Notes under the pieces: generated by a model
Seen by the model: only the letters and a program-made list of their open reading frames with translations
Database searches by the model: none
What the model was told of the DNA's origin: nothing
Position numbers and translations under genes: made by a program
NCBI GenBank assembly: GCA_002390845.1
Contig: DGQT01000031.1
Location: 1-10,599 of the forward strand
Origin: Chitinophagaceae bacterium UBA4407
GTDB lineage: Bacteria; Bacteroidota; Bacteroidia; Chitinophagales; Chitinophagaceae
DNA: 10,599 bases
Reading direction: 5' to 3'
Shown: piece after piece, positions 1 through 6,578 of the stretch
How the letters are laid out: each line of letters starts with the position of its first letter
Numbering within the stretch: the stretch's first letter is position 1

Positions 1-14
1 CTATGAAACTTTCG

Positions 15-63
15 TTGCGTCGCACTCTTCGGCTGTCATAGCTTTATTGAACAAAGCGAAAAT
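15..63 (+). repeat. Dispersed repeat, inverted partner of 6351-6399
   Basis: This 49-nt stretch begins TTGCGTCGCACTCTTCGGCT and matches the reverse complement of 6351-6399 at 46 of 49 positions. Its TTGCGTCGCAC start also belongs to a wider family in this window (3984-4014, 6259-6274; relatives at 9537-9590 and 10413-10461). It is noncoding. The rest of the gap before the first gene (64-260) shows no gene and only a tentative promoter. Confidence 0.8.
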
Positions 64-203
64 AAAAATACCGGCATTTCCTCTATCATTTGAATATGCT
101 TGTGCATTATGCAGCCTGCTTTATTTTAATGGGCTTTCTATGAATTGGGCAGTATAAAACAATCTGGTATTATCTTGCCAGGTACTGCTGCAATCAGTTG
201 CAA

Positions 204-234
204 CTTGTATATCTTTAAAGAGTTTAGTACTTTG
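204..234 (+). promoter_or_regulatory. Possible promoter of the kinase-regulator operon
   Basis: TACTTTG at 228-234 fits the Bacteroidota -7 element in its TAnnTTG form, and CTTG at 204-207 could be the upstream TTG element with about 20 nt between. Transcription would start near 240 and leave a leader of about 20 nt before the kinase start. No TGAY-N4-RTCA palindrome is present here, so the operon does not look autoregulated through that motif. The match is short, so this is tentative. Confidence 0.3.
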
Positions 235-260
235 ACTAACAAAAAGCACAAGGTTAATTT

Positions 261-1907
261 ATGCAGCAACATGATTCTATAACCGGGAATGAAAGCTCAA
301 ACCACTTTGAGGCGATTTTTAACTATGCAACAACGGGCATTATAATAGTTAATTTTAAAGGAATAATTACTGCTGCAAATCCGTTTGCATTAAAAGAATT
401 TGACTATACTGAAGATCAACTGATAGGACATTCCATAAATCTGTTGATTCCTTCACGTTATCATACTACCCATAAGGTTTACCATCATGTGTATTTTAAA
501 AATCCAAAAAGCAGGCCTATGGGTATTGGGCAAGAGTTGTTTGCGGTAAAAAGAGATGGAACAGAATTCCCTGCCGAGATCAGCCTGAGTTATTTTCATT
601 ATAAAAAAGAGCAATTTGTAATAACTTTTATAAATAATATCTCTGTCCGAAAAAAAGCTGAAGTCGAAATAATAAAGCTGAACAATGAATTAGAAGCCAA
701 GGTGGCGCACCGCACAAAAGACCTGAAAAATGCGCTACAGCAACTGGAAATATCAAAAAGCAAACTTGAAGAAGTGTTATTATACCAAAAAGCTTTGATT
801 GATAATGCCGGGGCCTTAATCATTGCTACTGATGAAAAAGGTATTATAAAACTTTTTAATCCTGAGGCGGCTCTTGCTTTAGAATACAATGAAGAAGAGA
901 TTGTTGGTAAAACCACACCTGTATTACTACATGATAAAAACGATATCATAAGGAAGCGAAAAGAACTGTTTAATGAATTTGGTATAACAATTACAGATGG
1001 CTTTCAGGTGCTGGTAGAAAAATCCAGGCGTAATACCCATGAAGAAGAACAGTATACATACATAAAGAAAAATGGGGCCAGCTTTCCAGTATCGTTAACA
1101 ATCACAGCCATAAGGGATAGCAGCGGAACCATTTCAGGCTTTATGGGTATTGCTATTGATATTTCTGAAAGAAAAAAAGCAGAGTCTAATTTACAAAAGG
1201 CACTGGAAAAAGAAAAAGAACTGGGCGAGCTAAAGTCAAGATTCGTTTCAATGGCATCGCATGAATTCCGAACACCACTGAGTACAGTACTTTCTTCTGC
1301 CTATTTAATAGAAAAATATGCAACTGCTGAAGAACAACCAAAACGTGAAAAACACCTGCAACGAATTATTTCTTCTGTAAACATGCTTACAGATATACTG
1401 AATGACTTTTTGAGTCTGGGCAAGATTGAAGAAGGTAAGATACAGGTAAGGCTTTCTGAATTTAATATCAGTGACCAGGTTACTGCAATAACAGAAGAGA
1501 TAAAAAGCATTTTAAAAAAAGAACAGGAAATCCGTTACCAGCATAAGGGAAACACAACTATGCTGCTAGACCTGTCTTTGTTGAAACATATCATATTGAA
1601 CCTTGTTTCTAACGCTATAAAATTTTCTCCCGAAAACAGCCTTATTGAAATTAAAACAATTAATACCAATGGGTGCTTTACACTCTCTGTAAAAGACCAT
1701 GGTATGGGTATCTCCAGGGAAGATCAGCAGCACCTGATGGAACGCTTTTTCCGTGGGGCCAATGCCGGTAACATTCAGGGCACCGGGCTGGGTTTGCATA
1801 TCGTTTCAAAATATGCAGAACTGATGAATGGCACAGTAGAGTGCAAAAGCGAATTGGAACAAGGCACTGAATTTATCATTACATTTAATACACAAACGCT
1901 TGTATGA
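261..1907 (+). CDS. Soluble PAS-PAS sensor histidine kinase
   Basis: A 548-residue hybrid-free sensor kinase that should autophosphorylate on His and pass the phosphate to the response regulator encoded next. In order: PAS 1 (about 14-135), a coiled-coil linker (135-175), PAS 2 (about 170-305), a second helical linker, the dimerisation domain with H-box SHEFRTPL (phospho-acceptor His334), and the ATPase domain with N-box LNLVSNAIKFS (Asn447, Asn451), G1 box DHGMG (479-483), F-box ERFFR and G2 box GTGLGL (507-512). All catalytic motifs are intact. There is no membrane segment or signal peptide, so it senses something in the cytoplasm. His71 of PAS 1 aligns by eye with the FixL heme-ligand His, but the distal Arg of FixL is Gln91 here, so heme binding is unproven. 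The start follows an A/T-rich stretch typical of the phylum. It overlaps the next gene by ATGA, indicating coupled expression. Confidence 0.95.
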   Translation: MQQHDSITGNESSNHFEAIFNYATTGIIIVNFKGIITAANPFALKEFDYTEDQLIGHSINLLIPSRYHTTHKVYHHVYFKNPKSRPMGIGQELFAVKRDGTEFPAEISLSYFHYKKEQFVITFINNISVRKKAEVEIIKLNNELEAKVAHRTKDLKNALQQLEISKSKLEEVLLYQKALIDNAGALIIATDEKGIIKLFNPEAALALEYNEEEIVGKTTPVLLHDKNDIIRKRKELFNEFGITITDGFQVLVEKSRRNTHEEEQYTYIKKNGASFPVSLTITAIRDSSGTISGFMGIAIDISERKKAESNLQKALEKEKELGELKSRFVSMASHEFRTPLSTVLSSAYLIEKYATAEEQPKREKHLQRIISSVNMLTDILNDFLSLGKIEEGKIQVRLSEFNISDQVTAITEEIKSILKKEQEIRYQHKGNTTMLLDLSLLKHIILNLVSNAIKFSPENSLIEIKTINTNGCFTLSVKDHGMGISREDQQHLMERFFRGANAGNIQGTGLGLHIVSKYAELMNGTVECKSELEQGTEFIITFNTQTLV

Positions 1908-2962
1908 AAAAGATTTTACTTATTGAAGACAACGATAATATCCGCGAAAACACAGCGGAGATACTCGAACTCTCTAATTACAAAGTAATCGTTGCAGAGA
2001 ATGGAAAAACCGGTGTGGAAAAGGCAATTGCGTATACCCCTGATTTAATTATCTGCGATATTATGATGCCTGTACTCGATGGCTATGGCGTACTGCATGC
2101 CATACATAGAAACGAGGCAATAAAAAATACACCTTTCATTTTCCTTACCGCTAAAACAGAACGCAGTGATTTACGAAAAGGTATGGAACTTGGTGCCGAT
2201 GACTACATTACCAAACCATTTTCAGGTGCAGAATTGTTAAGTGCTGTTGAAAGTCGGCTGAAAAAACTGGATATGCTGAAAGAGGAACTTTCTTCAGGCA
2301 TAGAAGGGTTGCAACATTTAATGCAGGCTTCTTTAGGCACAAACCCTTTACAATCGCTTATTGAAGGTAGCAATACAAATAACTACAAAAAAAAACAATT
2401 AATATATTCTGAAAACAACCATCCCCAACGGCTGTATTATGTTATTAAAGGGAAAGTTAAAGCCTATAAAACCAATGAGGCTGGTAAAGAATTGGTAACA
2501 GGTTTATTCAGTGAGGGCGATTTTATTGGTTATGTAGCGCTACTGGAAGAAACCGTTTATCAGGATACAGCAGAAGCTTTAGAGGATACAGAACTGGCTG
2601 TAATACCCAAATACGATTTTGAACAACTGATCAATAATAATAAGGAAGTAGCACAAAAATTTATTCGGATACTGGCAAAGAATGTTTCTGCAAAAGAGCA
2701 GCAGTTACTGGGGATTGCTTATAATTCATTGCGCAAAAAAGTAGCACAGGCATTACTCATACTCCAGAAAAAATACCAGCGAACTGAAGAAGAATTTGTT
2801 ATTGATATCAGCCGTGAAAACTTAGCCACTATAGCCGGTACAGCTACCGAATCCCTTATACGAACACTCAGCGACTTTAGAAGCGAGCAACTGATTGATA
2901 TAAAAGACGGGAGAAACATTATTATTATCAACCAGAAAAAGCTGGAATACCTGATTAATTAA
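1904..2962 (+). CDS. Response regulator: receiver + cNMP-fold + Crp/Fnr helix-turn-helix
   Basis: A 352-residue DNA-binding response regulator, the evident partner of the overlapping kinase. The receiver domain (1-120) has the acidic pair Glu8/Asp9, phospho-acceptor Asp52 (CDIMMP), Thr82 and Lys104 (YITKPF). A helical linker (120-150) leads to a cyclic-nucleotide-binding-type beta-roll (about 160-245), a long dimer helix (246-275) and a Crp-type winged helix-turn-helix (about 278-345). The beta-roll lacks the Arg-Ser/Thr phosphate-binding pair of cAMP-binding CRP, and the protein has one Cys (Cys51), so neither cAMP nor an FNR-type Fe-S cluster is expected: phosphorylation probably replaces ligand control. 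The recognition helix TATESLIRTL carries Glu316 and Arg320 at the positions of CRP Glu181/Arg185 and FNR Glu209/Arg213, which read the TGA of each half-site. Five TGA-N6-TCA palindromes upstream of nearby genes are its likely targets (inference). Confidence 0.93.
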   Translation: MKKILLIEDNDNIRENTAEILELSNYKVIVAENGKTGVEKAIAYTPDLIICDIMMPVLDGYGVLHAIHRNEAIKNTPFIFLTAKTERSDLRKGMELGADDYITKPFSGAELLSAVESRLKKLDMLKEELSSGIEGLQHLMQASLGTNPLQSLIEGSNTNNYKKKQLIYSENNHPQRLYYVIKGKVKAYKTNEAGKELVTGLFSEGDFIGYVALLEETVYQDTAEALEDTELAVIPKYDFEQLINNNKEVAQKFIRILAKNVSAKEQQLLGIAYNSLRKKVAQALLILQKKYQRTEEEFVIDISRENLATIAGTATESLIRTLSDFRSEQLIDIKDGRNIIIINQKKLEYLIN

Positions 2963-3062
2963 AAAACTACAGATTACAGCAGCAACCTCCTCACAACACT
3001 ACCTTATACAAATTCCCTCTCTTTAATTGTATTCAATCCAATAGATTTAATTTGCCGAAAGC

Positions 3063-3716
3063 TTAACGTTCAGGTGTATCTACTACGCTATGCTGCAATA
3101 CATGTTGCTTTACCATATTTTTTACAATCATAAGGCCATATTCATGCCCCATTATTTCCGAAGTAGCAGGATCGAAAGACTGCGTTTGTACTGAGTATAC
3201 CAATTTTTGTGTGTCCATTTCATATAAATTACTCTCCCAGAAATATTTGGTATCGGTTACATAATAGCCTGGTTCATAAATCCGGTTATACAATGTATTT
3301 CTGTAGCCCCAAAAACGGTCGTAAAAGTGGTTATAAGGTGAGTAGTGCATATTACCCGGCACATACTTTCTTTCCTTTTGTTTATCCAGCAACACAATGG
3401 TAATTACCGCATCTACTCCACTGTTTTTCAATTTTAGTATAGCCGCTTCCTCATCCATTTTATCAAAAGCTTTGGGGCCGTAATCCTGCAGAGACGATAC
3501 TGCATTATAACCAAGGTCTTTTAAATCGCCCACAAAGTGATTTTCCATATTTTGTTGTATAGTCCGGTCTGCTTCCCTTATCAGCGCCAGCACCATGATC
3601 TTACTATATTTTTTAGGGGTGGCACCTTCAGCTTTCCATGATGTGGTTATTTTTGATGAACTGCATCCTGCAGCAATCAGCAAAAATGCAAAGCCAATCC
3701 ATTGTACTTTTTTCAT
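3063..3716 (-). CDS. Small lipoprotein of unknown function
   Basis: A 217-residue predicted lipoprotein. MKKVQWIGFAFLLIAAGC is a clean type II signal peptide with lipobox IAAGC and lipidated Cys18. The frame opens 11 codons further upstream, but starting at 3716 puts the signal sequence at the true N-terminus and gives an A/T-rich leader (AAATATGAAA). The mature part begins SSSKITTSWKAEG, followed by an alpha/beta region (KIMVLALI, then GVDAVITIVLL) and an aromatic, Tyr-rich stretch at 118-160. The arrangement resembles small Bacteroidota lipoproteins with a CsgG/TolB-N-like or DUF4136-like fold, but I cannot assign a family firmly. It probably sits in the outer membrane facing the periplasm. 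It converges on the regulator gene with a 100-nt gap that shows no clear terminator. No convincing TGAY-N4-RTCA site lies upstream; TGATATTGATTT at 3771-3782 matches only one half. Confidence 0.85.
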   Translation of the reverse strand: MKKVQWIGFAFLLIAAGCSSSKITTSWKAEGATPKKYSKIMVLALIREADRTIQQNMENHFVGDLKDLGYNAVSSLQDYGPKAFDKMDEEAAILKLKNSGVDAVITIVLLDKQKERKYVPGNMHYSPYNHFYDRFWGYRNTLYNRIYEPGYYVTDTKYFWESNLYEMDTQKLVYSVQTQSFDPATSEIMGHEYGLMIVKNMVKQHVLQHSVVDTPER

Positions 3717-3809
3717 ATTTATTTTTTTAATAATTGCGGTATCGATCATCTGTTTCTACCATCAGTTACTTGATATTGATTTGTTTCCCGGCCGTAGTAT
3801 TTCAATCTC

Positions 3810-3855
3810 GCTTTTCTTGCCACGCCCGGTTCACAGTTCCGCTTTCGTGGCAGCA
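3810..3855 (+). repeat. 46-bp dispersed repeat, copy A (pairs with 7710-7755)
   Basis: This segment matches 7710-7755 at 42 of 46 positions without gaps. It begins GCTTTTCTTGCCACGC and ends TGGCAGCA. TGCCACG (3818-3824) and CGTGGCA (3846-3852) can pair as a stem around a 21-nt loop. It lies in the gap 3717-4079, which contains repeats but no gene I can support. Confidence 0.8.
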
Positions 3856-3863
3856 TTTAAGCA

Positions 3864-3891
3864 GCCAGCCCTGAACTTGTTTCAGGATGGC
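3864..3891. repeat. Palindromic module after repeat copy A
   Basis: CCTGAA (3870-3875) pairs with TTCAGG (3881-3886) around the loop CTTGT. The stem extends outward to GCCA and TGGC with a small bulge. It sits directly after the 46-bp repeat, where the second copy carries a different palindrome (7772-7794). It has no T-tract, so a REP-like role is more likely than termination. Confidence 0.7.
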
Positions 3892-3983
3892 AGCCTGTAA
3901 CGAATTTATTCCGGAATCGCTCTCTTTTACTGCAGAAGCCTGCAGCAGCAAAATAAACCTGCAGCCAATAGCTGAGTTCTGAT

Positions 3984-4014
3984 CTGAACGTACAATTGTG
4001 CGACGCAAGAAAAG
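3984..4014 (-). repeat. Copy of the TTGCGTCGCAC / TTGTACGTTCAG repeat family
   Basis: On the minus strand this reads CTTTTCTTGCGTCGCAC followed by AATTGTACGTTCAG. It joins both halves of the family consensus: the left half is also at 15-25 and 6264-6274, and the right half is also at 7801-7812 and 9577-9588. It is noncoding. Confidence 0.7.
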
Positions 4015-4079
4015 TAAAATCACGGAACTGCTGCCGGTAACAAAAACGGCTGTTAAAACCTGAATTGGTGATTTTATTC

Positions 4080-4505
4080 TTATATATTTTCTGATAGATA
4101 ACCGTTAAACTCTGCTTTTAATTTGCCAAATTTTCTTTCTGCATCCAACAGGTTATCACGCATCTTTTTGAGCTTGATTTTTACTTCCCGAATTACTTTT
4201 CCATCTTTAAATATTTCCCGCAGCAACAGCTTATCCATTTCTGCGGCATCGTTGCGCATTAACGAAATAAGCTCATCTTCTTTTATAAAACGGCTATGAA
4301 AATTTTCCAGTTCGTCTAACAGGTTTTTATCAAAATCAGCTTTAAGAATTTCAGAAATCCTGTTTTTCATTCGTACATTTTCATCCATCATAAAAGCCAG
4401 TAAGCGTTTCCCCGTGTCAGCTTCGAACTGCAATTGCTTTAATTGTAACGCTGGCATACGATCCGGTTTTAGTTTGGTGTGGTTATCAAAAGAAATATAT
4501 TTCAT
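4080..4505 (-). CDS. All-helical cytoplasmic protein of unknown function
   Basis: A 141-residue protein that I do not recognise. It has no signal peptide, membrane segment or cysteine. After a short N-terminal part (MKYISFDNHTKLKPDR) it is almost entirely charged amphipathic helix, with likely coiled-coil stretches at about 40-70 and 95-135 (EVKIKLKKMRDNLLDAERKF). That composition suits a small oligomeric or partner-binding protein, but no function follows from it. The start ATG at 4503-4505 has no competing upstream start. It has its own promoter region with a TGAY-N4-RTCA palindrome at 4588-4599, so it is a candidate target of the local response regulator. The next minus-strand gene upstream is separated by a strong hairpin at 4641-4670, so it appears to be transcribed alone. 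Confidence 0.75.
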   Translation of the reverse strand: MKYISFDNHTKLKPDRMPALQLKQLQFEADTGKRLLAFMMDENVRMKNRISEILKADFDKNLLDELENFHSRFIKEDELISLMRNDAAEMDKLLLREIFKDGKVIREVKIKLKKMRDNLLDAERKFGKLKAEFNGYLSENI

Positions 4506-4556
4506 TGGTATTTTTCTGGTGTTTTAGCAATAGGTAAAGATACCCGGGTAAAAAAG

Positions 4557-4599
4557 TAAAATCAATAACTTTAGTCAGTAATTATGTTGACAGTGGTCA
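4557..4599 (-). promoter_or_regulatory. Crp/Fnr-type operator upstream of the 4080-4505 gene
   Basis: TGAC-CACT-GTCA (minus strand, 4599-4588) is a perfect palindrome of the form TGAY-N4-RTCA, centred 88.5 nt upstream of the start codon. At the spacing seen in the other promoters (36.5 nt) lies TGATTTTA (4564-4557), a weak version of TAnnTTTG that keeps the TTT. A second candidate -7 element, TACTTTTT, lies 6 nt further on. The palindrome is clear; the promoter position is uncertain. Confidence 0.55.
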
Positions 4600-4640
4600 T
4601 AGTTGCAAATAGAATAATCTACCAAAAGTATCAATGTAAA

Positions 4641-4670
4641 ATACCCCGCCATAAAGAATGGCGGGGTGGT
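4641..4670 (-). terminator. Strong hairpin, probable intrinsic terminator
   Basis: CCCCGCCAT (4644-4652) and ATGGCGGGG (4658-4666) form a perfect 9-bp GC-rich stem, extended by one A-T pair, around the 5-nt loop AAAGA. On the minus strand it is followed by TATTTTA, so it best serves transcripts from the membrane-protein gene ending at 4825, leaving a 3' untranslated stretch of about 155 nt. On the plus strand the following sequence is only moderately T-rich. No gene is visible between 4671 and 4824. Confidence 0.7.
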
Positions 4671-4824
4671 ATTTATCAGGCCAGCAGGGTTATTTTACAG
4701 AAATATTGTTTGCAGTGCAAAAGTATTTATCAATGCACCGTAAAGTAAAGACGATGGTCAGTGTAAAAGATGAGATTCATCAGCCAATGAATTTTTATGA
4801 GCCCGGTGCTGATATTGCAACAAG

Positions 4825-5316
4825 TTAAGCAACGGCTGTTTTGTTTGCCTGCCATATATAATCATCAGCATGCTTCCTGAGTATAATGATCAAAGCGACA
4901 CACATAATTAAAGTAGTGGGAAAACCCGAGCCTACGCCGAACGGAATAATAGCTGCCAGAAAAACAATTGCGCCAATAGCGCCCATCCTGAATATGATTC
5001 CTTTTAACAACATGGATATGGCAATCATACCCTGGCAAATGGCTATAAAACCTACCACCAGTTCTACATGCTTTGCAAACCATCCGTTGATGAAATCTTT
5101 ATACAGGTTGCTCCATACAAGATCAGCATATTCCACGTAAACAACCGGCGTTTGTTGAGATGTTTGCCAATTGGTAAACGCGGCCCAGGCAAACAGTAAA
5201 AAAAATAAAACTCTTGCTATGCGGGGCCACCATACAGCAACCAGCAACATGATAATACTTATGCCTACAGAAACAAAAAGCAGGTAGCGGTAAATTTCAT
5301 TTTCGAAGCCTTTCAT
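4825..5316 (-). CDS. Integral membrane protein, about five helices
   Basis: A 163-residue inner-membrane protein that I cannot place in a named family. Hydrophobic segments lie at about 9-29, 33-50, 82-103, 110-127 and 130-147. Between the second and third is a polar loop rich in aromatic residues (VVYVEYADLVWSNLYKDFINGWF, 58-80). The C-terminus is short and charged (RKHADDYIW). There is no catalytic motif, so a small DoxX-like or otherwise uncharacterised membrane protein is all that can be said. The gene lies 135 nt downstream of the flavoprotein gene on the same strand, and I see neither a TGAY-N4-RTCA site nor a good -7 element of its own in that gap. It may therefore be read from the flavoprotein promoter and end at the hairpin at 4641-4670. 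Confidence 0.8.
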   Translation of the reverse strand: MKGFENEIYRYLLFVSVGISIIMLLVAVWWPRIARVLFFLLFAWAAFTNWQTSQQTPVVYVEYADLVWSNLYKDFINGWFAKHVELVVGFIAICQGMIAISMLLKGIIFRMGAIGAIVFLAAIIPFGVGSGFPTTLIMCVALIIILRKHADDYIWQANKTAVA

Positions 5317-5451
5317 AAAATATTTTTACGCATACATAATTTATTATGAACCCGGCTCTTTTACTGTTATTCAACTTTTATTTCGTTGTTAGCCCCTACC
5401 ACAGCAATTCTTTTATGCGCTGTACAGCAGGTTCATAAATTGCCCGCATTT

Positions 5452-5925
5452 TTAAGTACTAAAGAAGGATTTCGCAATGCTTTTTTCAAAGCGCCCGGTT
5501 TTTTTTGTGAGCTTTATACGAAATACAATGCCATCAATTTCATTAATATTTTTTGACCTGAAAGGCCAATCTGGTGAAAGATATGTTGTTTCACTGCTGA
5601 TAAAAGGAATGGAGCGGTCTATTAATTTCTCTAATGCGTATGTGCGGTCTGTTGCATTTTCAAGTTCTTCAAATTCGCCCCAGGCTATTACACTTTTCCA
5701 GTTGGCCATATTGTTCATATCATCTACCTGAAAACAAACCTGTGGTCTTTTTCGCATCATTTGCATTTTCATTCCTTCGTATGTATGGGCGTAAATGCAG
5801 GCACCATCATATGCGTAACTGATGGGCACAATATAGGTAATATCATCAGCGCAACATCCGATACGCCCTATCAATTGCCCGTAAAGCAATGCTTCAATCT
5901 CATTATTTTCAAGTATTCCAAACAT
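5452..5925 (-). CDS. Pyridoxamine 5'-phosphate oxidase-like flavin-binding protein
   Basis: A 157-residue cytoplasmic protein of the split-barrel flavin-binding superfamily (Pyridox_ox_2/NimA-like). The family pattern is visible: GRIGCCADDITYIVPISYAYDG (20-41), the strand IYAHTYEGMKMQMMRKRPQVCFQVDD (44-69) that forms the FMN phosphate site, NWKSVIAWGEFEEL (75-88) and the C-terminal strand DGIVFRIKLTKKTGRFE (131-147). The length is normal for the family. Members bind FMN or F420 and reduce small molecules; NimA-type members reduce nitroimidazoles. The substrate here is unknown, and it should not be called a true pyridoxine biosynthetic enzyme. Its promoter has the best-placed operator in the window (centre 51.5 nt upstream of the start, 36.5 nt from the -7 TTTG). 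It may be cotranscribed with the membrane protein downstream. Confidence 0.88.
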   Translation of the reverse strand: MFGILENNEIEALLYGQLIGRIGCCADDITYIVPISYAYDGACIYAHTYEGMKMQMMRKRPQVCFQVDDMNNMANWKSVIAWGEFEELENATDRTYALEKLIDRSIPFISSETTYLSPDWPFRSKNINEIDGIVFRIKLTKKTGRFEKSIAKSFFST

Positions 5926-5939
5926 GGGTTATTTTTATT

Positions 5940-5982
5940 CAAAATAACTGCAACCTTTATCAACTTTAAATGACGGTTGTCA
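5940..5982 (-). promoter_or_regulatory. Class II-like promoter with Crp/Fnr-type operator, flavoprotein gene
   Basis: TGAC-AACC-GTCA (minus strand, 5982-5971) is a perfect palindrome. TTATTTTG (5947-5940) follows as the -7 element, one mismatch from TAnnTTTG. The palindrome centre to the last G is 36.5 nt, putting the operator near -41.5 as in class II CRP/FNR activation. Transcription should start near 5935, giving a 10-nt leader. Confidence 0.65.
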
Positions 5983-6054
5983 CCTTTAGTAGTGAGATAT
6001 ATCAGATTGTGCTTCTTTGCCCGGGCAACACCTCATGGCATAACGTACTGAAAC

Positions 6055-6150
6055 ATGGGAAATATGGCAGAATATATTGCAGCCCCCTGTACAATAGAAC
6101 AATTAACATCCATTATTAGCTCGTTAGATCAAAAGCAACGCAGTATTTAA
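6055..6150 (+). other. Possible 31-codon open frame, doubtful
   Basis: The frame starts at ATG 6055 and ends at TAA 6148-6150. The predicted peptide is mixed and soluble (it includes IAAPCTIEQLTSIISSLDQK), which looks more protein-like than most chance frames, but it has no recognisable family, promoter or other support. It could be a small gene, a gene remnant or chance. The remainder of the stretch 5983-6258 holds nothing I can identify beyond a short direct repeat TATTTAAGAA at 6144 and 6174. Confidence 0.15.
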
Positions 6151-6258
6151 GAACCCGGTTTGTTATGGTTTACTATTTAAGAATAAAGCATGGTATGTTA
6201 GGCGGGTTATTAATCAAAAGTAGCTTTACCTGAATACCGGCAATAGTACTGCAATTGA

Positions 6259-6405
6259 GCATCGTTGCGTCGCAATCCGTTCATCTGCAGAATATGAATT
6301 GAACTAAGGTTAATGGATATTCCGAACGTACAAAATATGCCTTCGCTTTCATTTTCGCTTTGCTCAATAAAGATATGACAGCCGAAGTGTGCGACGCAAG
6401 GATGC
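6259..6405. repeat. 147-bp MITE/REP-like element with terminal inverted repeats
   Basis: The left end GCATCGTTGCGTCGCA (6259-6274) and the reverse complement of the right end (6390-6405) match at 15 of 16 positions. Its right third (6351-6399) is an inverted near-copy of 15-63, and GAACGTACAA at 6324-6333 is the reverse of the TTGTACGTTC module found elsewhere. It has no coding capacity. I see no obvious target-site duplication in the flanks. The family structure suggests a nonautonomous element mobilised in trans; no transposase is in the window. Confidence 0.65.
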
Positions 6406-6527
6406 CTGGTAATGATTCAAAAGCCTGGTTAAAAATTGTATTTTGAAAATAATTTCGTTTGCGGCAGTATTGTATGGCTATACGAAATATTTAAATGCGT
6501 AAAAATAACACCTGTAAACTTTATAAC

Positions 6528-6570
6528 TGACAGCCATCATGCTATATATGTTTACATTGTGTGTTCTTTG
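6528..6570 (+). promoter_or_regulatory. Class II-like promoter with Crp/Fnr-type operator, 6579-7616 gene
   Basis: TGAC-AGCC-ATCA (6528-6539) fits TGAY-N4-RTCA with unequal half-sites. GTTCTTTG (6563-6570) supplies the TTTG of a -7 element at exactly 36.5 nt from the palindrome centre, but lacks the leading TA. A class II start would fall near 6575, only 4 nt before the ATG, so the mRNA may be almost leaderless. Confidence 0.55.
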
Positions 6571-6578
6571 AATAAAAA

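Noticed and set aside
3771..3782. TGATATTGATTT upstream of the 3063-3716 lipoprotein gene as a sixth operator
   Set aside because: Only the first half-site matches; ATTT differs from RTCA at two positions and no -7 element lies at the expected distance.
3063..4023. Open frames reading through the 46-bp repeat (ending ...NRAWQEK on the minus strand, also at 7600-7800)
   Set aside because: The two peptides resemble each other only because they are translations of the same noncoding repeat.
4771..4782. TGAGATTCATCA as another operator
   Set aside because: One mismatch in a key position (TGAG) and no plus- or minus-strand gene start suitably placed downstream.
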